DNA of 64,000 nucleotides from Brevibacillus brevis NBRC 100599 (GTDB lineage: Bacteria; Bacillota; Bacilli; Brevibacillales; Brevibacillaceae). Shown piece by piece: positions 15,403-24,675 of the stretch. The DNA is taken from the NCBI RefSeq assembly GCF_000010165.1, contig NC_012491.1, positions 4,409,501-4,473,500 of the forward strand, in the 5' to 3' direction. The translations under genes and the position numbers were made by a program. The notes under the pieces are model-generated. The model did not search any database. It was not told the origin of the DNA and saw nothing but the letters and a program-made list of their open reading frames with translations. The stretch's first letter is position 1, and each line of letters begins with the position of its first letter.

Positions 15403-16073
15403 ACGACAATCTCCAAACGATAACCAAGTCCCCGGACCGTCCGGATCAAAAAGCCGTACATCGCTTCCGGAAAACGCTCCCGCAATCGGTTGATATGCAC
15501 GTCTACTGTCCGCTCATTTCCTTCAAAATCATAGCCCCATATTTGTTCGATCAGCTGCTCACGGGAAATGGTCTGCCCGGGATAGCTGGCCAGTTTGAAC
15601 AACATCTCGAACTCCTTTAGTGGAATCGTCCATGTTTTCGTGCCACTGGCGACTGCAAATGTTTTACGATCAAGTATGAGTTTTCCTGCTTGAACCTGAT
15701 GCGAAGCGGCAATCCGGTAGCGCTTGAGCAGCGCTTTTACCCGGACGACCAGCTCCTGCGGATCAAACGGCTTCACCAAATAATCGTCTGTCCCTAACTC
15801 AAAACCTTTGATTTTTTGCGAGGTCTCTCCCTTGGCAGTCAGCATGAGCAAGGGAAAATCATAATGCTCGCGAAGTTTTCGACACAGCTCCCAGCCGTCC
15901 ATGTTCGGCATCATGATGTCAAGAATCACCAGTTGTGCGGCAACCGACTCCAGTTTGTCCAGTGCCTCCTGTCCGTCAACGGCTTCCACTATCGTAAAGC
16001 CTTCATTGCGCAAGAAGACGCTGACGAGCTCGCGAATATGCGGATCGTCGTCGACTACCATAATCGTGGTCAC
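15399..16073 (-). CDS. OmpR-family response regulator
   Basis: A 224-aa regulator: receiver domain (residues 1-120) with the acidic pocket DDD, phospho-acceptor Asp in VILDIMMPNMDG, Thr/Lys switch residues in MLTAKG and DYLVKPFDP; then a winged-helix OmpR/PhoB DNA-binding domain ending RTVRGLGYRLEI. Partner of the kinase gene that overlaps its 3' end. It begins 3 nt after the ABC transporter stop, so all three are cotranscribed and the exporter is the likely target or effector. Confidence 0.95.
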   Translation of the reverse strand: MTTIMVVDDDPHIRELVSVFLRNEGFTIVEAVDGQEALDKLESVAAQLVILDIMMPNMDGWELCRKLREHYDFPLLMLTAKGETSQKIKGFELGTDDYLVKPFDPQELVVRVKALLKRYRIAASHQVQAGKLILDRKTFAVASGTKTWTIPLKEFEMLFKLASYPGQTISREQLIEQIWGYDFEGNERTVDVHINRLRERFPEAMYGFLIRTVRGLGYRLEIVV

Positions 16074-16076
16074 GTT

Positions 16077-17834
16077 CTACACCCTCTCTTTTACGAGCAA
16101 TTGCTGGCTAGCTAATTCCCGGTACATCTCATGGGTTTGATAAAGCTCTTCATGTGTACCCATACCTGTGATTTTTCCCTTTTCCAAAAAGATGATTTGA
16201 TCTGCTTCCACCACAGTCGACAAGCGATGGGCAATCACAAGGGTGGTACGTCCCTTCATCAAATTTTGCAATGCCTTCTGGACAATCATCTCGGAATTGC
16301 TGTCCAAACTAGAGGTAGCTTCATCCAGCATCAAGATTTGCGGGTCGCGAAGCAGTGCACGGGCAATGCCGATTCGTTGTCGCTGTCCACCCGATAGCTT
16401 CATGCCTCGCTCCCCTACTTCTGTCTCATAGCCATTCGGCAATTCCTCAATAAATTGATCCGCATAGGCCATCTTGGCCGCTTCCTTCAGCTCCTCGTCA
16501 CTAATCGTCCGTGAAATCCCGTAGCAAATATTTTCTCGGATGGTTCCGGCGATCAATGGACTTTCCTGGGACACGTAGCCGATTTGACTTCTCCATGACT
16601 TCAAGGAAAAATCTGTGACGGGTTCATTGCCCAGCCTGATTTCTCCACTGATTGGCTGGTAATACCTTTCAACCAAGGAAAACAACGTCGTCTTGCCGCT
16701 ACCGCTCGGTCCGACAATCGCATTTACTTTTCCTGCCCCAATCGTAAAGCTGACATCATCGAGAATCTTTTCCCCGTTCTCATAGGCGAAGCTCACATGG
16801 CTCAAATGGATGGGCAGTCCCGCGTTTTCAAGCGTCCGTCCTGTCAAAAGATCTTCTTCTTCGGCGTCGAGAGTCGCAATGATTCTTTCGGTTGCCCCCA
16901 TGGCTTTTTGTAACGAGGTGAAAAACTGTGTGAATTGCCCCAGTGGGATGACAATTTGCACCAGATACAAAATAAACGCAACCAGTTCACCAGCTGTCAA
17001 TGCTCCCATGGACACGCGCATGCCACCATAGCCGATCACAACTACGAGCAGCACCATCAGGATAAAGGACATTAGCGGTCCAATGACGGCTTGGACTTTT
17101 CCTTCTCTTAACCCGAATCGGAACAAATTTCCGATTGCCTTTGTTCCCATTCCCAGTTCGTGGGTTTCGGCATTCGAAGATTTGACAAGCCGCATCTCTT
17201 GGAGCACTTGATTCATAATGGTTGTAAAGCTGGCAGTCTCATTTTGCAGACCTTTCGAAATTTTGTACATCTGACTGCCAAGCGGCATGAGAATCCCGAT
17301 GCACAGCGGTACAGCAATGAGCATGGTTAACGTCATTTGCCAATCGAGGTAGAGCAAGGTCACCACAGAACCAACAATCGTGATCAATCCTGTGAAAAAG
17401 CTGGACAGGTGCTCTGTAATCAGGCTTTTCACAACGCCGGTATCGTTGGTCATTCGACTGATCGTATCACCTGTCCGGTTGTTATCATAATAAGAGATCG
17501 GCAGGACGAGCAATTTTTTCCATAGTCGTTCACGGAGTGAGGCCACCACACTCTCGCCGACATGATTTAATAAGTAGATGGATAACCCGCCTGCAATGGC
17601 TTGTGCGACAAAGGCAACGATCAATAGAATGATTTGTGGTGTGGTGATCGTCGACAGGGAAAAACCGTCCACCAAATCCTTCGTAAACAGTGGAATCACT
17701 AAGCTCACCAGTGTGGTGGCGATGCTCATGAACAATGCGACACCGATTTTTAGCTTGGATGGCTTTGTTCCCCTTATTAATCGAAAAAAAGGCCGCCAGT
17801 TTCCCCATTTCGCTACGCTATTGGTTTGTTCCAT
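16077..17834 (-). CDS. ABC exporter, fused membrane and ATPase domains (BmrA/LmrA type)
   Basis: A 585-aa half-transporter. The N-terminal half has six membrane helices with the exporter coupling region ([20 protein letters not shown]). The nucleotide-binding half has Walker [11 protein letters not shown] loop YVSQESPL, signature LSGGQ, Walker [13 protein letters not shown] and the H-loop His in VIAHRLS. Works as a dimer and exports hydrophobic drugs, lipids or peptides. Start taken as the ATG at 17834, preceded by AAAGGGGAG; a frame 12 codons longer lacks a ribosome binding site. First gene of an operon with a two-component system. Confidence 0.92.
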   Translation of the reverse strand: MEQTNSVAKWGNWRPFFRLIRGTKPSKLKIGVALFMSIATTLVSLVIPLFTKDLVDGFSLSTITTPQIILLIVAFVAQAIAGGLSIYLLNHVGESVVASLRERLWKKLLVLPISYYDNNRTGDTISRMTNDTGVVKSLITEHLSSFFTGLITIVGSVVTLLYLDWQMTLTMLIAVPLCIGILMPLGSQMYKISKGLQNETASFTTIMNQVLQEMRLVKSSNAETHELGMGTKAIGNLFRFGLREGKVQAVIGPLMSFILMVLLVVVIGYGGMRVSMGALTAGELVAFILYLVQIVIPLGQFTQFFTSLQKAMGATERIIATLDAEEEDLLTGRTLENAGLPIHLSHVSFAYENGEKILDDVSFTIGAGKVNAIVGPSGSGKTTLFSLVERYYQPISGEIRLGNEPVTDFSLKSWRSQIGYVSQESPLIAGTIRENICYGISRTISDEELKEAAKMAYADQFIEELPNGYETEVGERGMKLSGGQRQRIGIARALLRDPQILMLDEATSSLDSNSEMIVQKALQNLMKGRTTLVIAHRLSTVVEADQIIFLEKGKITGMGTHEELYQTHEMYRELASQQLLVKERV

Positions 17835-18121
17835 TCGTTCATTTCTCCCCTTTTTCCTCCTCATTTTCACTTACAAGTGATAAGATACTGCATGAATGTA
17901 AACGAAATATAAACGGGATAATATTGAAGTGCGTGCAATTATCTTCTTTCTAATAAGAAGACGTTTCTGATCCAATTTTCTTTACCTGTGATTTTTGTAT
18001 ATAAATGATGAATTTGGGGTAGAAGCCGGGAAACAAATCGTATATAATAGGTTCGTAATGAAGAAACGAAACAACGTTTCACCAGATGAAACTCCAAGAT
18101 ATTATAGGGAGGTTGTATACA
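17835..18121. promoter_or_regulatory. Divergent control region: ABC-TCS operon and aconitase
   Basis: AT-rich 287-bp region with no gene. For aconitase a consensus TATAAT at 18043-18048 is visible without a good -35, as is common for activator- or repressor-dependent promoters. The leader carries the inverted repeat GAAACG-N6-CGTTTC (18063-18080), able to form an RNA hairpin or act as an operator. The SD AGGGAGG (18106-18112) serves the TTG start. No clear promoter was seen for the minus-strand operon. Confidence 0.5.
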
Positions 18122-20851
18122 TTGGCTAACAAAGATGCTTACAAAGTAAAGTCATCCCTGCAAGTAGGCGACAAGTCTTTTGCTTACTATCGCCTGCAAG
18201 GGTTGGAAGAACAAGGATTGGGCGATGTTTCCAAACTGCCGTTCTCCATTAAAGTTCTGCTCGAGGCTGCTGTACGTCAGTTCGACGGCCGTGCGATCAC
18301 CAAAGAACACGTACAACAATTGGCGACCTGGACAAAAGGCCGCGACGAAAACCAAGAAGTTCCTCTCATGCCAGCTCGTATCGTTCTGCAAGACTTCACC
18401 GGTGTACCGGCTGTAGTTGACCTGGCAGCGATGCGCATCGCGATGAAGCGCGCTGGTGGAGATCCAAAACGAATCAACCCATTGGTTCCAGTTGACCTCG
18501 TTATCGACCACTCCGTCATGGTTGACGATTTCGGTAACGCGTCCGCTCTGGACAACAACATGAAATTGGAATTCGAACGCAACCAAGAGCGCTACCGCTT
18601 CCTGCGTTGGGCACAAACTGCGTTTGACAACTTCCGTGCGGTTCCTCCAGCTACTGGTATCGTTCACCAAGTAAACTTGGAGTACCTCGCAACTGTAATC
18701 GCTACTCGTGAAGTAGATGGCGAATTGGTTGCTTTCCCTGACTCTCTCGTAGGTACTGACTCCCACACCACTATGATCAACGGTCTTGGTGTTCTTGGAT
18801 GGGGTGTTGGTGGTATCGAGGCAGAAGCAGGAATGCTCGGCCAACCTCTGTATTTCGTAACGCCAGAAGTAGTTGGTTTCAAACTGACTGGCACACTGAA
18901 TGCTGGTGCAACTGCAACTGACCTCGCTCTGACTGTTACGCAAATGCTTCGTAAAAAAGGCGTTGTAGGTAAATTCGTGGAGTTCTACGGACCAGGCCTG
19001 TCCAACATCTCGCTGGCTGACCGCGCTACCGTAGCAAACATGGCACCTGAGTACGGCGCTACAATGGGCTTCTTCCCAGTAGATGCTGAAACACTCAACT
19101 ACATGCGTCAAACTGGTCGTGAAGAAGACCTCATCTCCTTGGTTGAGACTTACACCAAAGCACAAGGCCTCTTCCGTACTGACGAGACTGTTGACCCAGT
19201 ATTCTCCGAAACATTGGAACTGGATCTGTCCACAGTCGTACCTAGCTTGGCTGGTCCAAAACGTCCTCAAGACCGCGTAGAACTGACTGCTATGAAGGAA
19301 TCCTTCAATAACAGCCTCCGTACGCCGATCGAAAAAGGCGGATTTGGTCTCTCTGAAGAGAAAATCGCAGCTAGCGCACCAGTTGCTTATCCAAACGGTG
19401 AAAAAGCTACGCTGAAAACAGGTGCTGTTGTAATCGCAGCGATCACTTCCTGTACCAATACATCAAATCCTAGCGTAATGCTGGGTGCTGGTATCCTGGC
19501 GAAAAAAGCTGTGGAAAAAGGCCTGAAAAAGCCTGCTTTCGTAAAAAGCTCCCTGGCTCCAGGTTCCCGCGTAGTTACACAATACCTGACTGACGCTGGT
19601 CTGATCGACTCCTTGGATGCTATCGGATTCAACGTAGTAGGTTATGGTTGCACCACTTGCATCGGTAACTCCGGTCCATTGCCAGAGGAAACCAGCAAAG
19701 CTATCGCAGACGAAGATCTGACAGTTGCAGCGGTACTCTCCGGTAACCGTAACTTCGAAGGTCGTATCCATGCACAGGTAAAAGCGAACTACCTCGCTTC
19801 TCCTCCATTGGTTATCGCCTATGCACTGGCAGGTACTGTAGATATCGACCTGACTACAGAGCCAATCGGCACTGGCAAAGACGGTCAACCTGTATTCTTG
19901 AAAGACATCTGGCCATCTCCACAAGAGATCGCAGCTGCAATGGACAAAGCGATGAATCCTGCTCTGTTCCGCGCTGAGTACGGCCAAGTGTTCACGCAAA
20001 ACGAAGCTTGGAACAAAATCGACGTTCCAACTGGCGACCTGTACGAGTGGGATGAAAAATCCACGTACATCCAAGAACCGCCATTCTTCCAAAACCTGGC
20101 TGGAGAAATCGCTAAGATCGCAGACATCAAAGCAGCGAACACCATCGCACTCTTCGGTGATTCTGTGACAACTGACCATATCTCCCCAGCAGGTAACATC
20201 TCGCCAACTAGCCCAGCAGGTCTGTATCTGCAAGCAAACGGCGTAGAGCGCAAAGACTTCAACTCCTACGGTGCTCGTCGTGGTAGCCACGATGTAATGA
20301 TGCGCGGTACATTTGCAAACATCCGTATCCGCAACCAAGTAGCTCCTGGAACTGAGGGCGGCGTAACCAAATACTTGCCAACTGACGAAGTAATGTCCAT
20401 CTACGATGCTTCCATGAAGTATCAAGCAGACGGTACTCCACTCGTTGTACTGGCTGGTAAAGAGTACGGTACTGGTTCTTCCCGTGACTGGGCAGCAAAA
20501 GGTACATTCCTCTTGGGTATCAAAGCAGTTATCGCTGAGAGCTTCGAGCGTATCCACCGTGCTAACCTGGTTGGTATGGGCGTTCTGCCTCTGCAATTCG
20601 CTGGTGACCAAAGCTGGAAGTCCCTCGGCATCGACGGTACTGAGTCCTTCAACATTGTAGGTCTCTCCGATGATGTTCAACCTGGTCAACGCGTAAAAGT
20701 AGAAGCAACGAAGAAAGACGGAAGCACTTTCGAATTCGAAGTAATCGTGCGCCTCGATTCCATGGTAGACGTAGACTACTACCGCAATGGTGGTATCCTG
20801 CAAACGGTTCTGCGTCAATTGCTGGATGAAGGCAAACCAGTAAACGCGTAA
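18122..20851 (+). CDS. acnA: Aconitate hydratase (AcnA/CitB)
   Basis: A 909-aa protein, the exact size typical of Bacillus CitB. The three Fe-S cluster cysteines are in [11 protein letters not shown] (about residue 445) and [13 protein letters not shown] (about 511-514). Conserved [46 protein letters not shown] and the [15 protein letters not shown] swivel-domain block are all present. It interconverts citrate and isocitrate in the TCA cycle and in this family can double as an iron-responsive RNA-binding protein. TTG at 18122 is chosen because AGGGAGG sits 9 nt upstream and the sequence then begins [16 protein letters not shown]; a longer frame adds 12 residues with no ribosome binding site. 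Strong codon bias suggests high expression. Confidence 0.97.
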   Translation: MANKDAYKVKSSLQVGDKSFAYYRLQGLEEQGLGDVSKLPFSIKVLLEAAVRQFDGRAITKEHVQQLATWTKGRDENQEVPLMPARIVLQDFTGVPAVVDLAAMRIAMKRAGGDPKRINPLVPVDLVIDHSVMVDDFGNASALDNNMKLEFERNQERYRFLRWAQTAFDNFRAVPPATGIVHQVNLEYLATVIATREVDGELVAFPDSLVGTDSHTTMINGLGVLGWGVGGIEAEAGMLGQPLYFVTPEVVGFKLTGTLNAGATATDLALTVTQMLRKKGVVGKFVEFYGPGLSNISLADRATVANMAPEYGATMGFFPVDAETLNYMRQTGREEDLISLVETYTKAQGLFRTDETVDPVFSETLELDLSTVVPSLAGPKRPQDRVELTAMKESFNNSLRTPIEKGGFGLSEEKIAASAPVAYPNGEKATLKTGAVVIAAITSCTNTSNPSVMLGAGILAKKAVEKGLKKPAFVKSSLAPGSRVVTQYLTDAGLIDSLDAIGFNVVGYGCTTCIGNSGPLPEETSKAIADEDLTVAAVLSGNRNFEGRIHAQVKANYLASPPLVIAYALAGTVDIDLTTEPIGTGKDGQPVFLKDIWPSPQEIAAAMDKAMNPALFRAEYGQVFTQNEAWNKIDVPTGDLYEWDEKSTYIQEPPFFQNLAGEIAKIADIKAANTIALFGDSVTTDHISPAGNISPTSPAGLYLQANGVERKDFNSYGARRGSHDVMMRGTFANIRIRNQVAPGTEGGVTKYLPTDEVMSIYDASMKYQADGTPLVVLAGKEYGTGSSRDWAAKGTFLLGIKAVIAESFERIHRANLVGMGVLPLQFAGDQSWKSLGIDGTESFNIVGLSDDVQPGQRVKVEATKKDGSTFEFEVIVRLDSMVDVDYYRNGGILQTVLRQLLDEGKPVNA

Positions 20852-20894
20852 GCAAACGAATAACAAATAAGTTCGTATCAGCACCCACCCAACC

Positions 20895-20935
20895 AAAAGA
20901 GCAGACTCCGAGTATTCGGCAGTCTGCTCTTTTTA
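20895..20935 (+). terminator. Terminator of aconitase gene
   Basis: AAAAGAGCAGACT / AGTCTGCTCTTTT perfect 13-bp stem with a T tract at 20930-20934. Confidence 0.92.
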
Positions 20936-21027
20936 CGTTCCCTTCCTGATAGGCCACGCTTAAGTGGAAGATGCCGTGAATACGCATGAAAGAGGGATTG
21001 TTTCCCAGAAAAAGGGAGGGATTCGTG

Positions 21028-22209
21028 ATGAATCAGTTGTTTCGCGAAACCTGGATTGAGGTAAATCTCGATGCTATCAAGAAAAACATTCAGTCGATAC
21101 GCCGGCATATTCCTAAACAGACGAAAATCATGGCGGTTGTAAAAGCGAATGCCTATGGCCATGGTTCTGTCGGAGTAGCTCGCCATGCCCTTGAGTACGG
21201 GGCTACTTCCCTCGCTGTCGCCATTCTGGAAGAAGGCATCGTCTTGCGAAAGGCGGGAATTGTAGCCCCTATACTCGTGCTGGGATTCACACCTCTTTCA
21301 CGTGTCAAAGAGGCGATTGCCTGGAATATTGAGCTGTCTGCCTTCCAGGCCGATTGGATCAAAAAAGCCGATAAAATAATCAAATCAACAGCTTTCACTA
21401 ATCGTCTAAACATCCATATCAACATCGATACAGGTATGGGTCGTTTGGGCGTACGGACAAAATCTGCGTTGCTTTCAGTCGTGACGGCCTTAACGTCTAG
21501 CTCTTCACTTGCATGGACCGGAATCTTCACCCATTTTTCCACTGCGGATGAACCGGATCACACATTGACCAAAGCGCAGCACGAGTTGTTTGTTCAGTAT
21601 CTTCGTTATCTGAAGGAACGAGGCTTCGAGCTTCCAACCGTACACATGTGCAACACCGCCGCTACCATTGCTTTTCCCGAATACAGCGCCGATATGATCC
21701 GCCTCGGAATCGGCATGTATGGGCTGTACCCATCCGCTTATATCCGGCAACTCAATCGCGTCAAGCTCGTTCCGGCTCTCAGCTTGAAATCGCGCTTTTC
21801 CTATGTGAAGACAATGCTGACACCGCCGTTTACCATCAGTTATGGCGCTACCTACATAGCAAAACGCGGAGAGGTCATCGGGACGGTTCCAATCGGTTAT
21901 GCCGACGGGTATTCGCGCGCTCTCTCTAACCGGGGATTTGTTCTGTATCAAGGCAGACGTTTGCCAATCGCAGGGCGAGTGACAATGGATCAGATGATGG
22001 TCAGCTTGGGAGAAGGCAGTGGAAAGCAAGGCGATGAAGTCGTGATTTATGGCAAGCAAGGAAACCGCGAGATCCCTGTCGATGAGATTGCCGAAATGCT
22101 CGGAACGATCAATTATGAAGTCGTTGCCACCCTCAGTAATCGCATCCCGCGCCTCTTTTTGGAAAAAGGGGTGGTTGTAGAAATCTCTCATCTGTTGCCG
22201 GAAGGGTAA
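21028..22209 (+). CDS. alr: Alanine racemase
   Basis: A 393-aa PLP enzyme of fold type III. N-terminal WIEVNLDAIKKNI, cofactor lysine in MAVVKANAYGHG (about residue 40), INIDTGMGRLGV, the catalytic Tyr region TISYGATYIAKRGEVIGTVPIGYADGYSRALSN and RVTMDQMMV are all visible. It makes D-alanine for peptidoglycan. Many Bacillales have a second copy used at spore germination; nothing here shows which role this one has. ATG at 21028 is preceded by GGGAGGG; an upstream in-frame ATG at 20986 has weak support. Confidence 0.95.
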   Translation: MNQLFRETWIEVNLDAIKKNIQSIRRHIPKQTKIMAVVKANAYGHGSVGVARHALEYGATSLAVAILEEGIVLRKAGIVAPILVLGFTPLSRVKEAIAWNIELSAFQADWIKKADKIIKSTAFTNRLNIHINIDTGMGRLGVRTKSALLSVVTALTSSSSLAWTGIFTHFSTADEPDHTLTKAQHELFVQYLRYLKERGFELPTVHMCNTAATIAFPEYSADMIRLGIGMYGLYPSAYIRQLNRVKLVPALSLKSRFSYVKTMLTPPFTISYGATYIAKRGEVIGTVPIGYADGYSRALSNRGFVLYQGRRLPIAGRVTMDQMMVSLGEGSGKQGDEVVIYGKQGNREIPVDEIAEMLGTINYEVVATLSNRIPRLFLEKGVVVEISHLLPEG

Positions 22210-22272
22210 ATGCCAAAACGAATACATGTTCTCCCCTATTTTAGGCACCCTACTGATGAGGAGGGATGATAC

Positions 22273-22596
22273 ATGGATCAACGAAACTTTGAACAAATTT
22301 ATGAATCGTACAAAAATGCCGGAGAACAACAGGCGATCCAGGAAAATGAAGATAACAGTCCGCTGACGAATACCGGAAAAGAGCAAATCGTCGCCGTCAG
22401 GAAAAACGAAGATGGAGACTTGATCGCCTTTAAAACGGACACTGGCCGAGAGCTCGACTATATCACCGCACTCAACGATGCAAAGGCTGGCAAGCTGGCT
22501 CATGTAGACGAGTTTCACAAGTATGGGAGAGACATTCTGCGGAGTGAGCCAGACGGCATCAAGGAAAACAATTTGGATCGCCTGCCTGACTTTTAA
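22273..22596 (+). CDS. DUF3892-family small protein
   Basis: A 107-aa acidic protein. The last 70 residues match DUF3892 (IVAVRKNEDGDLIAFKTDTGRELDYITALNDAKAGKLAHVD..FHKYGRDILRSEPDG); the N-terminal 35 residues are a polar extension rich in Glu and Gln. No membrane segment or catalytic motif. Common and uncharacterised in Bacillales. It has its own GAGGAGGGATG ribosome binding site and lies 63 nt after alr. Confidence 0.85.
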   Translation: MDQRNFEQIYESYKNAGEQQAIQENEDNSPLTNTGKEQIVAVRKNEDGDLIAFKTDTGRELDYITALNDAKAGKLAHVDEFHKYGRDILRSEPDGIKENNLDRLPDF

Positions 22597-22603
22597 AGGC
22601 AAA

Positions 22604-22634
22604 AGGGTCGCCCACAGCAGAAGCGGGGCGACCT
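22604..22634 (+). terminator. Probable terminator of DUF3892 gene
   Basis: Stem GGTCGCCC (22606-22613) with GGGCGACC (22626-22633); the T tract is weak. Confidence 0.5.
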
Positions 22635-22681
22635 TGTGCTTGTTTACGACAGAATGTAATTGCTTCCGAGGTATCTTCTCT

Positions 22682-23185
22682 TTATTGAGTAGGAGTAGGA
22701 AGCGCTGGCTCGTTCTCACCGCCCAAACGGCGGCGTGCCGTCTCCCTTTTTCCCACAGCCGGTAGATGCTCACCCGCCTTGGCCAATCCCCAGACAGGCA
22801 TATTTCCGTATAGGCATTCGTATTTTCCTGCATCGACCAAGTACGTCTCGTGAAAAATCCCAACCGTTCCATCCGTTCCTACCGCTTGGTTGAACTTCTT
22901 CCACGCGCTCAAATGATTGTGGTTTTTTCTCGCGTAATTTTCCAGATGCTCATAGGATCGCCAGTACTGGATCAGGGTGATTTCACGCAGATTAAAATGC
23001 GAAGTGTGCCCCAATAATCCGAGCTCCGGGTGCTGATACAACTCTCGCATCATACCTCCCATCGCATTGGCTACTGGCATCCACTTGTGAACCGCAAGCA
23101 TACGGTTGATTCGCATCCCGATGATAAATACGACGAAAGATCCTTCCATTTGTGCTGTAAAACGCCCCGGAACTACTTTTGCCAT
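22682..23185 (-). CDS. DUF4188-family protein (monooxygenase-like)
   Basis: A 167-aa protein matching DUF4188: VPGRFTAQMEGSFVVFIIGMRINR at the N-terminus, the LGLLGHTSHFNLREITLIQYWRSYEHLENYA block and the VGIFHETYLVDAGKYECLYGNMPVWGLAKAG segment. The fold is thought to be a dimeric alpha/beta barrel like antibiotic-biosynthesis monooxygenases and haem-degrading proteins; no substrate is known. It begins 9 nt after the stop of an upstream TetR gene on the same strand, so it is probably that regulator's target and cotranscribed with it. Confidence 0.85.
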   Translation of the reverse strand: MAKVVPGRFTAQMEGSFVVFIIGMRINRMLAVHKWMPVANAMGGMMRELYQHPELGLLGHTSHFNLREITLIQYWRSYEHLENYARKNHNHLSAWKKFNQAVGTDGTVGIFHETYLVDAGKYECLYGNMPVWGLAKAGEHLPAVGKRETARRRLGGENEPALPTPTQ

Positions 23186-23194
23186 CCGACTCCC

Positions 23195-23827
23195 CTACCT
23201 TATCAATGATTTGAGATGCAGTTCGTAACACGCCATATAATCAGACACATGAAACAAATGTGCCGTCAGATAGGCTCCGTAAAACATCGAGAATAGCAAA
23301 ATAACGCCTTCCTCCTCCGACAGGTGAAGGGCAAGCTGACCATCCTCGGCTGCTTCTTGCACGCACTTTTGGAAAAGCTGATGCAGATCAGTAGCTCTAA
23401 TGGCTTCTCTCTCCTCATGTGCGGGGAAGCGCAAATGCAATTCAGCATCAGATAGAAGCGGGACACTCGGGTGCATTTTTTGCTCGGCTAAAAAGCTGAT
23501 AAGGCTAAGCATGATCCCCGGCTGCTTCACACCATCGCTCGTAACCTTGGCAAAAATATGCCGCACCGCTTCCCAGCCTCTCTTGGCAGTACTCTGCAGC
23601 TCAATGAAACACTCTGCTTGCCAAATGCTCATGTAATAAACCAAGAGCTCTTCCTTTTGCGGGAAAAATTTAAAGAATGTGACCTTCGACACCTCTGCTC
23701 GTTCGCAAATGTCATCCACCAGTACATTTCGGAAGCTCCCGTCGCCTATTAGCTCCAAGGCAGCGTCCAGAAGGGCGAATTTGGTTTTGGCTTTCTTTTT
23801 CTCACGTAGGGTTAATGCTTCTGCCAT
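23195..23827 (-). CDS. TetR-family transcriptional regulator
   Basis: A 210-aa regulator. The N-terminal helix-turn-helix is FALLDAALELIGDGSFRNVLVDDICERAEVSKVTFFKFFPQKEELLVYYM; the rest is an all-helical ligand-binding/dimer domain. It is followed directly by the DUF4188 gene, suggesting self-regulated control of that gene. The ATG at 23827 is chosen because AAAAGGAG lies 7 nt upstream; the ATG six codons earlier would place that site inside the coding region. An ACTTAAGT palindrome about 50 bp upstream of the start is a possible operator. Confidence 0.92.
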   Translation of the reverse strand: MAEALTLREKKKAKTKFALLDAALELIGDGSFRNVLVDDICERAEVSKVTFFKFFPQKEELLVYYMSIWQAECFIELQSTAKRGWEAVRHIFAKVTSDGVKQPGIMLSLISFLAEQKMHPSVPLLSDAELHLRFPAHEEREAIRATDLHQLFQKCVQEAAEDGQLALHLSEEEGVILLFSMFYGAYLTAHLFHVSDYMACYELHLKSLIR

Positions 23828-23967
23828 CTTGGACTCCTTTTCCATATTTCCATTTTTATTTATCTTAGTATATAAATTAACTTAAGTAAAGTTTTTTATT
23901 TTAGTAAAAAACTCGTCTTCTTGTGCTGACGATACGGCAGTAGTATTGGGAAAGTCAGTCATAAATG

Positions 23968-24156
23968 TTACGAAGAACGATCTCTTACGCCAAATATGCT
24001 GCATAGAGCCACGACCAATAACACGCCGGAACCCAAAAACAATACAGCCGCGCCTGCAGCGAGTCCGTAGGCTCTTCTTCTTTTATCGCCAGATACGTGC
24101 GAACCCGCATAAGCAGATGAACCGAAGTGGAAATCGGCCACGTGTAATTTATACAC
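23968..24156 (-). CDS. Possible small membrane protein (62 aa)
   Basis: A short frame with a basic middle (GDKRRR) followed by a clear hydrophobic helix (AYGLAAGAAVLFLGSGVLLVVALCSIFGV) and a charged tail, the layout of a single-pass small membrane protein. Against it: no Shine-Dalgarno sequence before the ATG, which lies inside the 32-bp palindrome. An internal GTG six codons in also lacks one. If real, it would be divergently controlled with the marR gene through the shared palindrome. Confidence 0.35.
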   Translation of the reverse strand: MYKLHVADFHFGSSAYAGSHVSGDKRRRAYGLAAGAAVLFLGSGVLLVVALCSIFGVRDRSS

Positions 24157-24184
24157 ATATAATTTGTATACAAATTATATGTGT
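24153..24184. promoter_or_regulatory. Perfect 32-bp palindrome, likely MarR operator
   Basis: Half-site ACACATATAATTTGTA (24153-24168) is followed directly by its exact reverse complement. Each arm contains TATAAT, so the site can cover a -10 element in either direction. It lies 55 bp upstream of the MarR start, the usual position for an autoregulatory MarR operator. Confidence 0.75.
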
Positions 24185-24239
24185 GCGTGATATCATGTTC
24201 CTATGATGACTCTACAAGTTGGCAAATAAGGAGGTACAT

Positions 24240-24656
24240 ATGGATCGGATTGAAGATTGCTATGGGTTTCTACTGGGAAAGGCATATCAAAAAGTGTGGC
24301 AAATGGAAAAGGCCGCACTATCCACCTACGGAGTAACTCCTGTGCAGTTTATTCTGTTGCATGCCCTTTGGGAAAAGGATGGGCAAAAGGGAGTTGAGTT
24401 GGGAGCGCGACTTCGGTTGGATGGAGCAACGATCACAGGCGTGCTGGATCGATTAGAAAAATTAGAGCTCATTGAGAGACGTTCTGATCCCAATGACCGC
24501 CGAACAAACCTCATTTTTCTAACTCCGAAAGGCAAAGAGCTGGAGAAACCATTGAATCAGCTGACCGAGGAAGTAAATAACGCGGTGATCTCCCTTTTTA
24601 GCGAGGAGGAAGCGAAACTGCTTAAAAACATGTTGACCAAATTAGGATTAAGCTAG
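24240..24656 (+). CDS. MarR-family transcriptional regulator
   Basis: A 138-aa winged-helix regulator: [75 protein letters not shown] shows recognition helix and the DxRxxxLxLT wing. ATG at 24240 has AAGGAGG 6 nt upstream. It is followed within 20 nt by an MFS transporter gene, so it most likely represses itself and that transporter via the palindrome upstream and responds to a small molecule moved by the transporter. Confidence 0.93.
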   Translation: MDRIEDCYGFLLGKAYQKVWQMEKAALSTYGVTPVQFILLHALWEKDGQKGVELGARLRLDGATITGVLDRLEKLELIERRSDPNDRRTNLIFLTPKGKELEKPLNQLTEEVNNAVISLFSEEEAKLLKNMLTKLGLS

Positions 24657-24675
24657 AAAGGTGCTATTTTCAACG

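Larger units (their letters stand above)
23828..24239. other. Intergenic region between TetR and MarR genes
   Basis: About 410 bp. It contains an ACTTAAGT palindrome near 23880 (possible TetR operator), a weakly supported 62-codon minus-strand frame (23968-24156) and the perfect palindrome at 24153-24184. Nothing else recognised. Confidence 0.5.

Noticed and set aside
19463..20896. 477-codon open frame antisense to aconitase (also 372 codons at 18152-19270)
   Set aside because: The sense gene has strong codon bias that removes stops from the opposite strand; the translations look like no protein family and lack ribosome binding sites.
21505..22872. 455-codon minus-strand frame across alr and DUF3892
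   Set aside because: It covers two well-supported genes and a terminator in antisense and has no recognisable domain.
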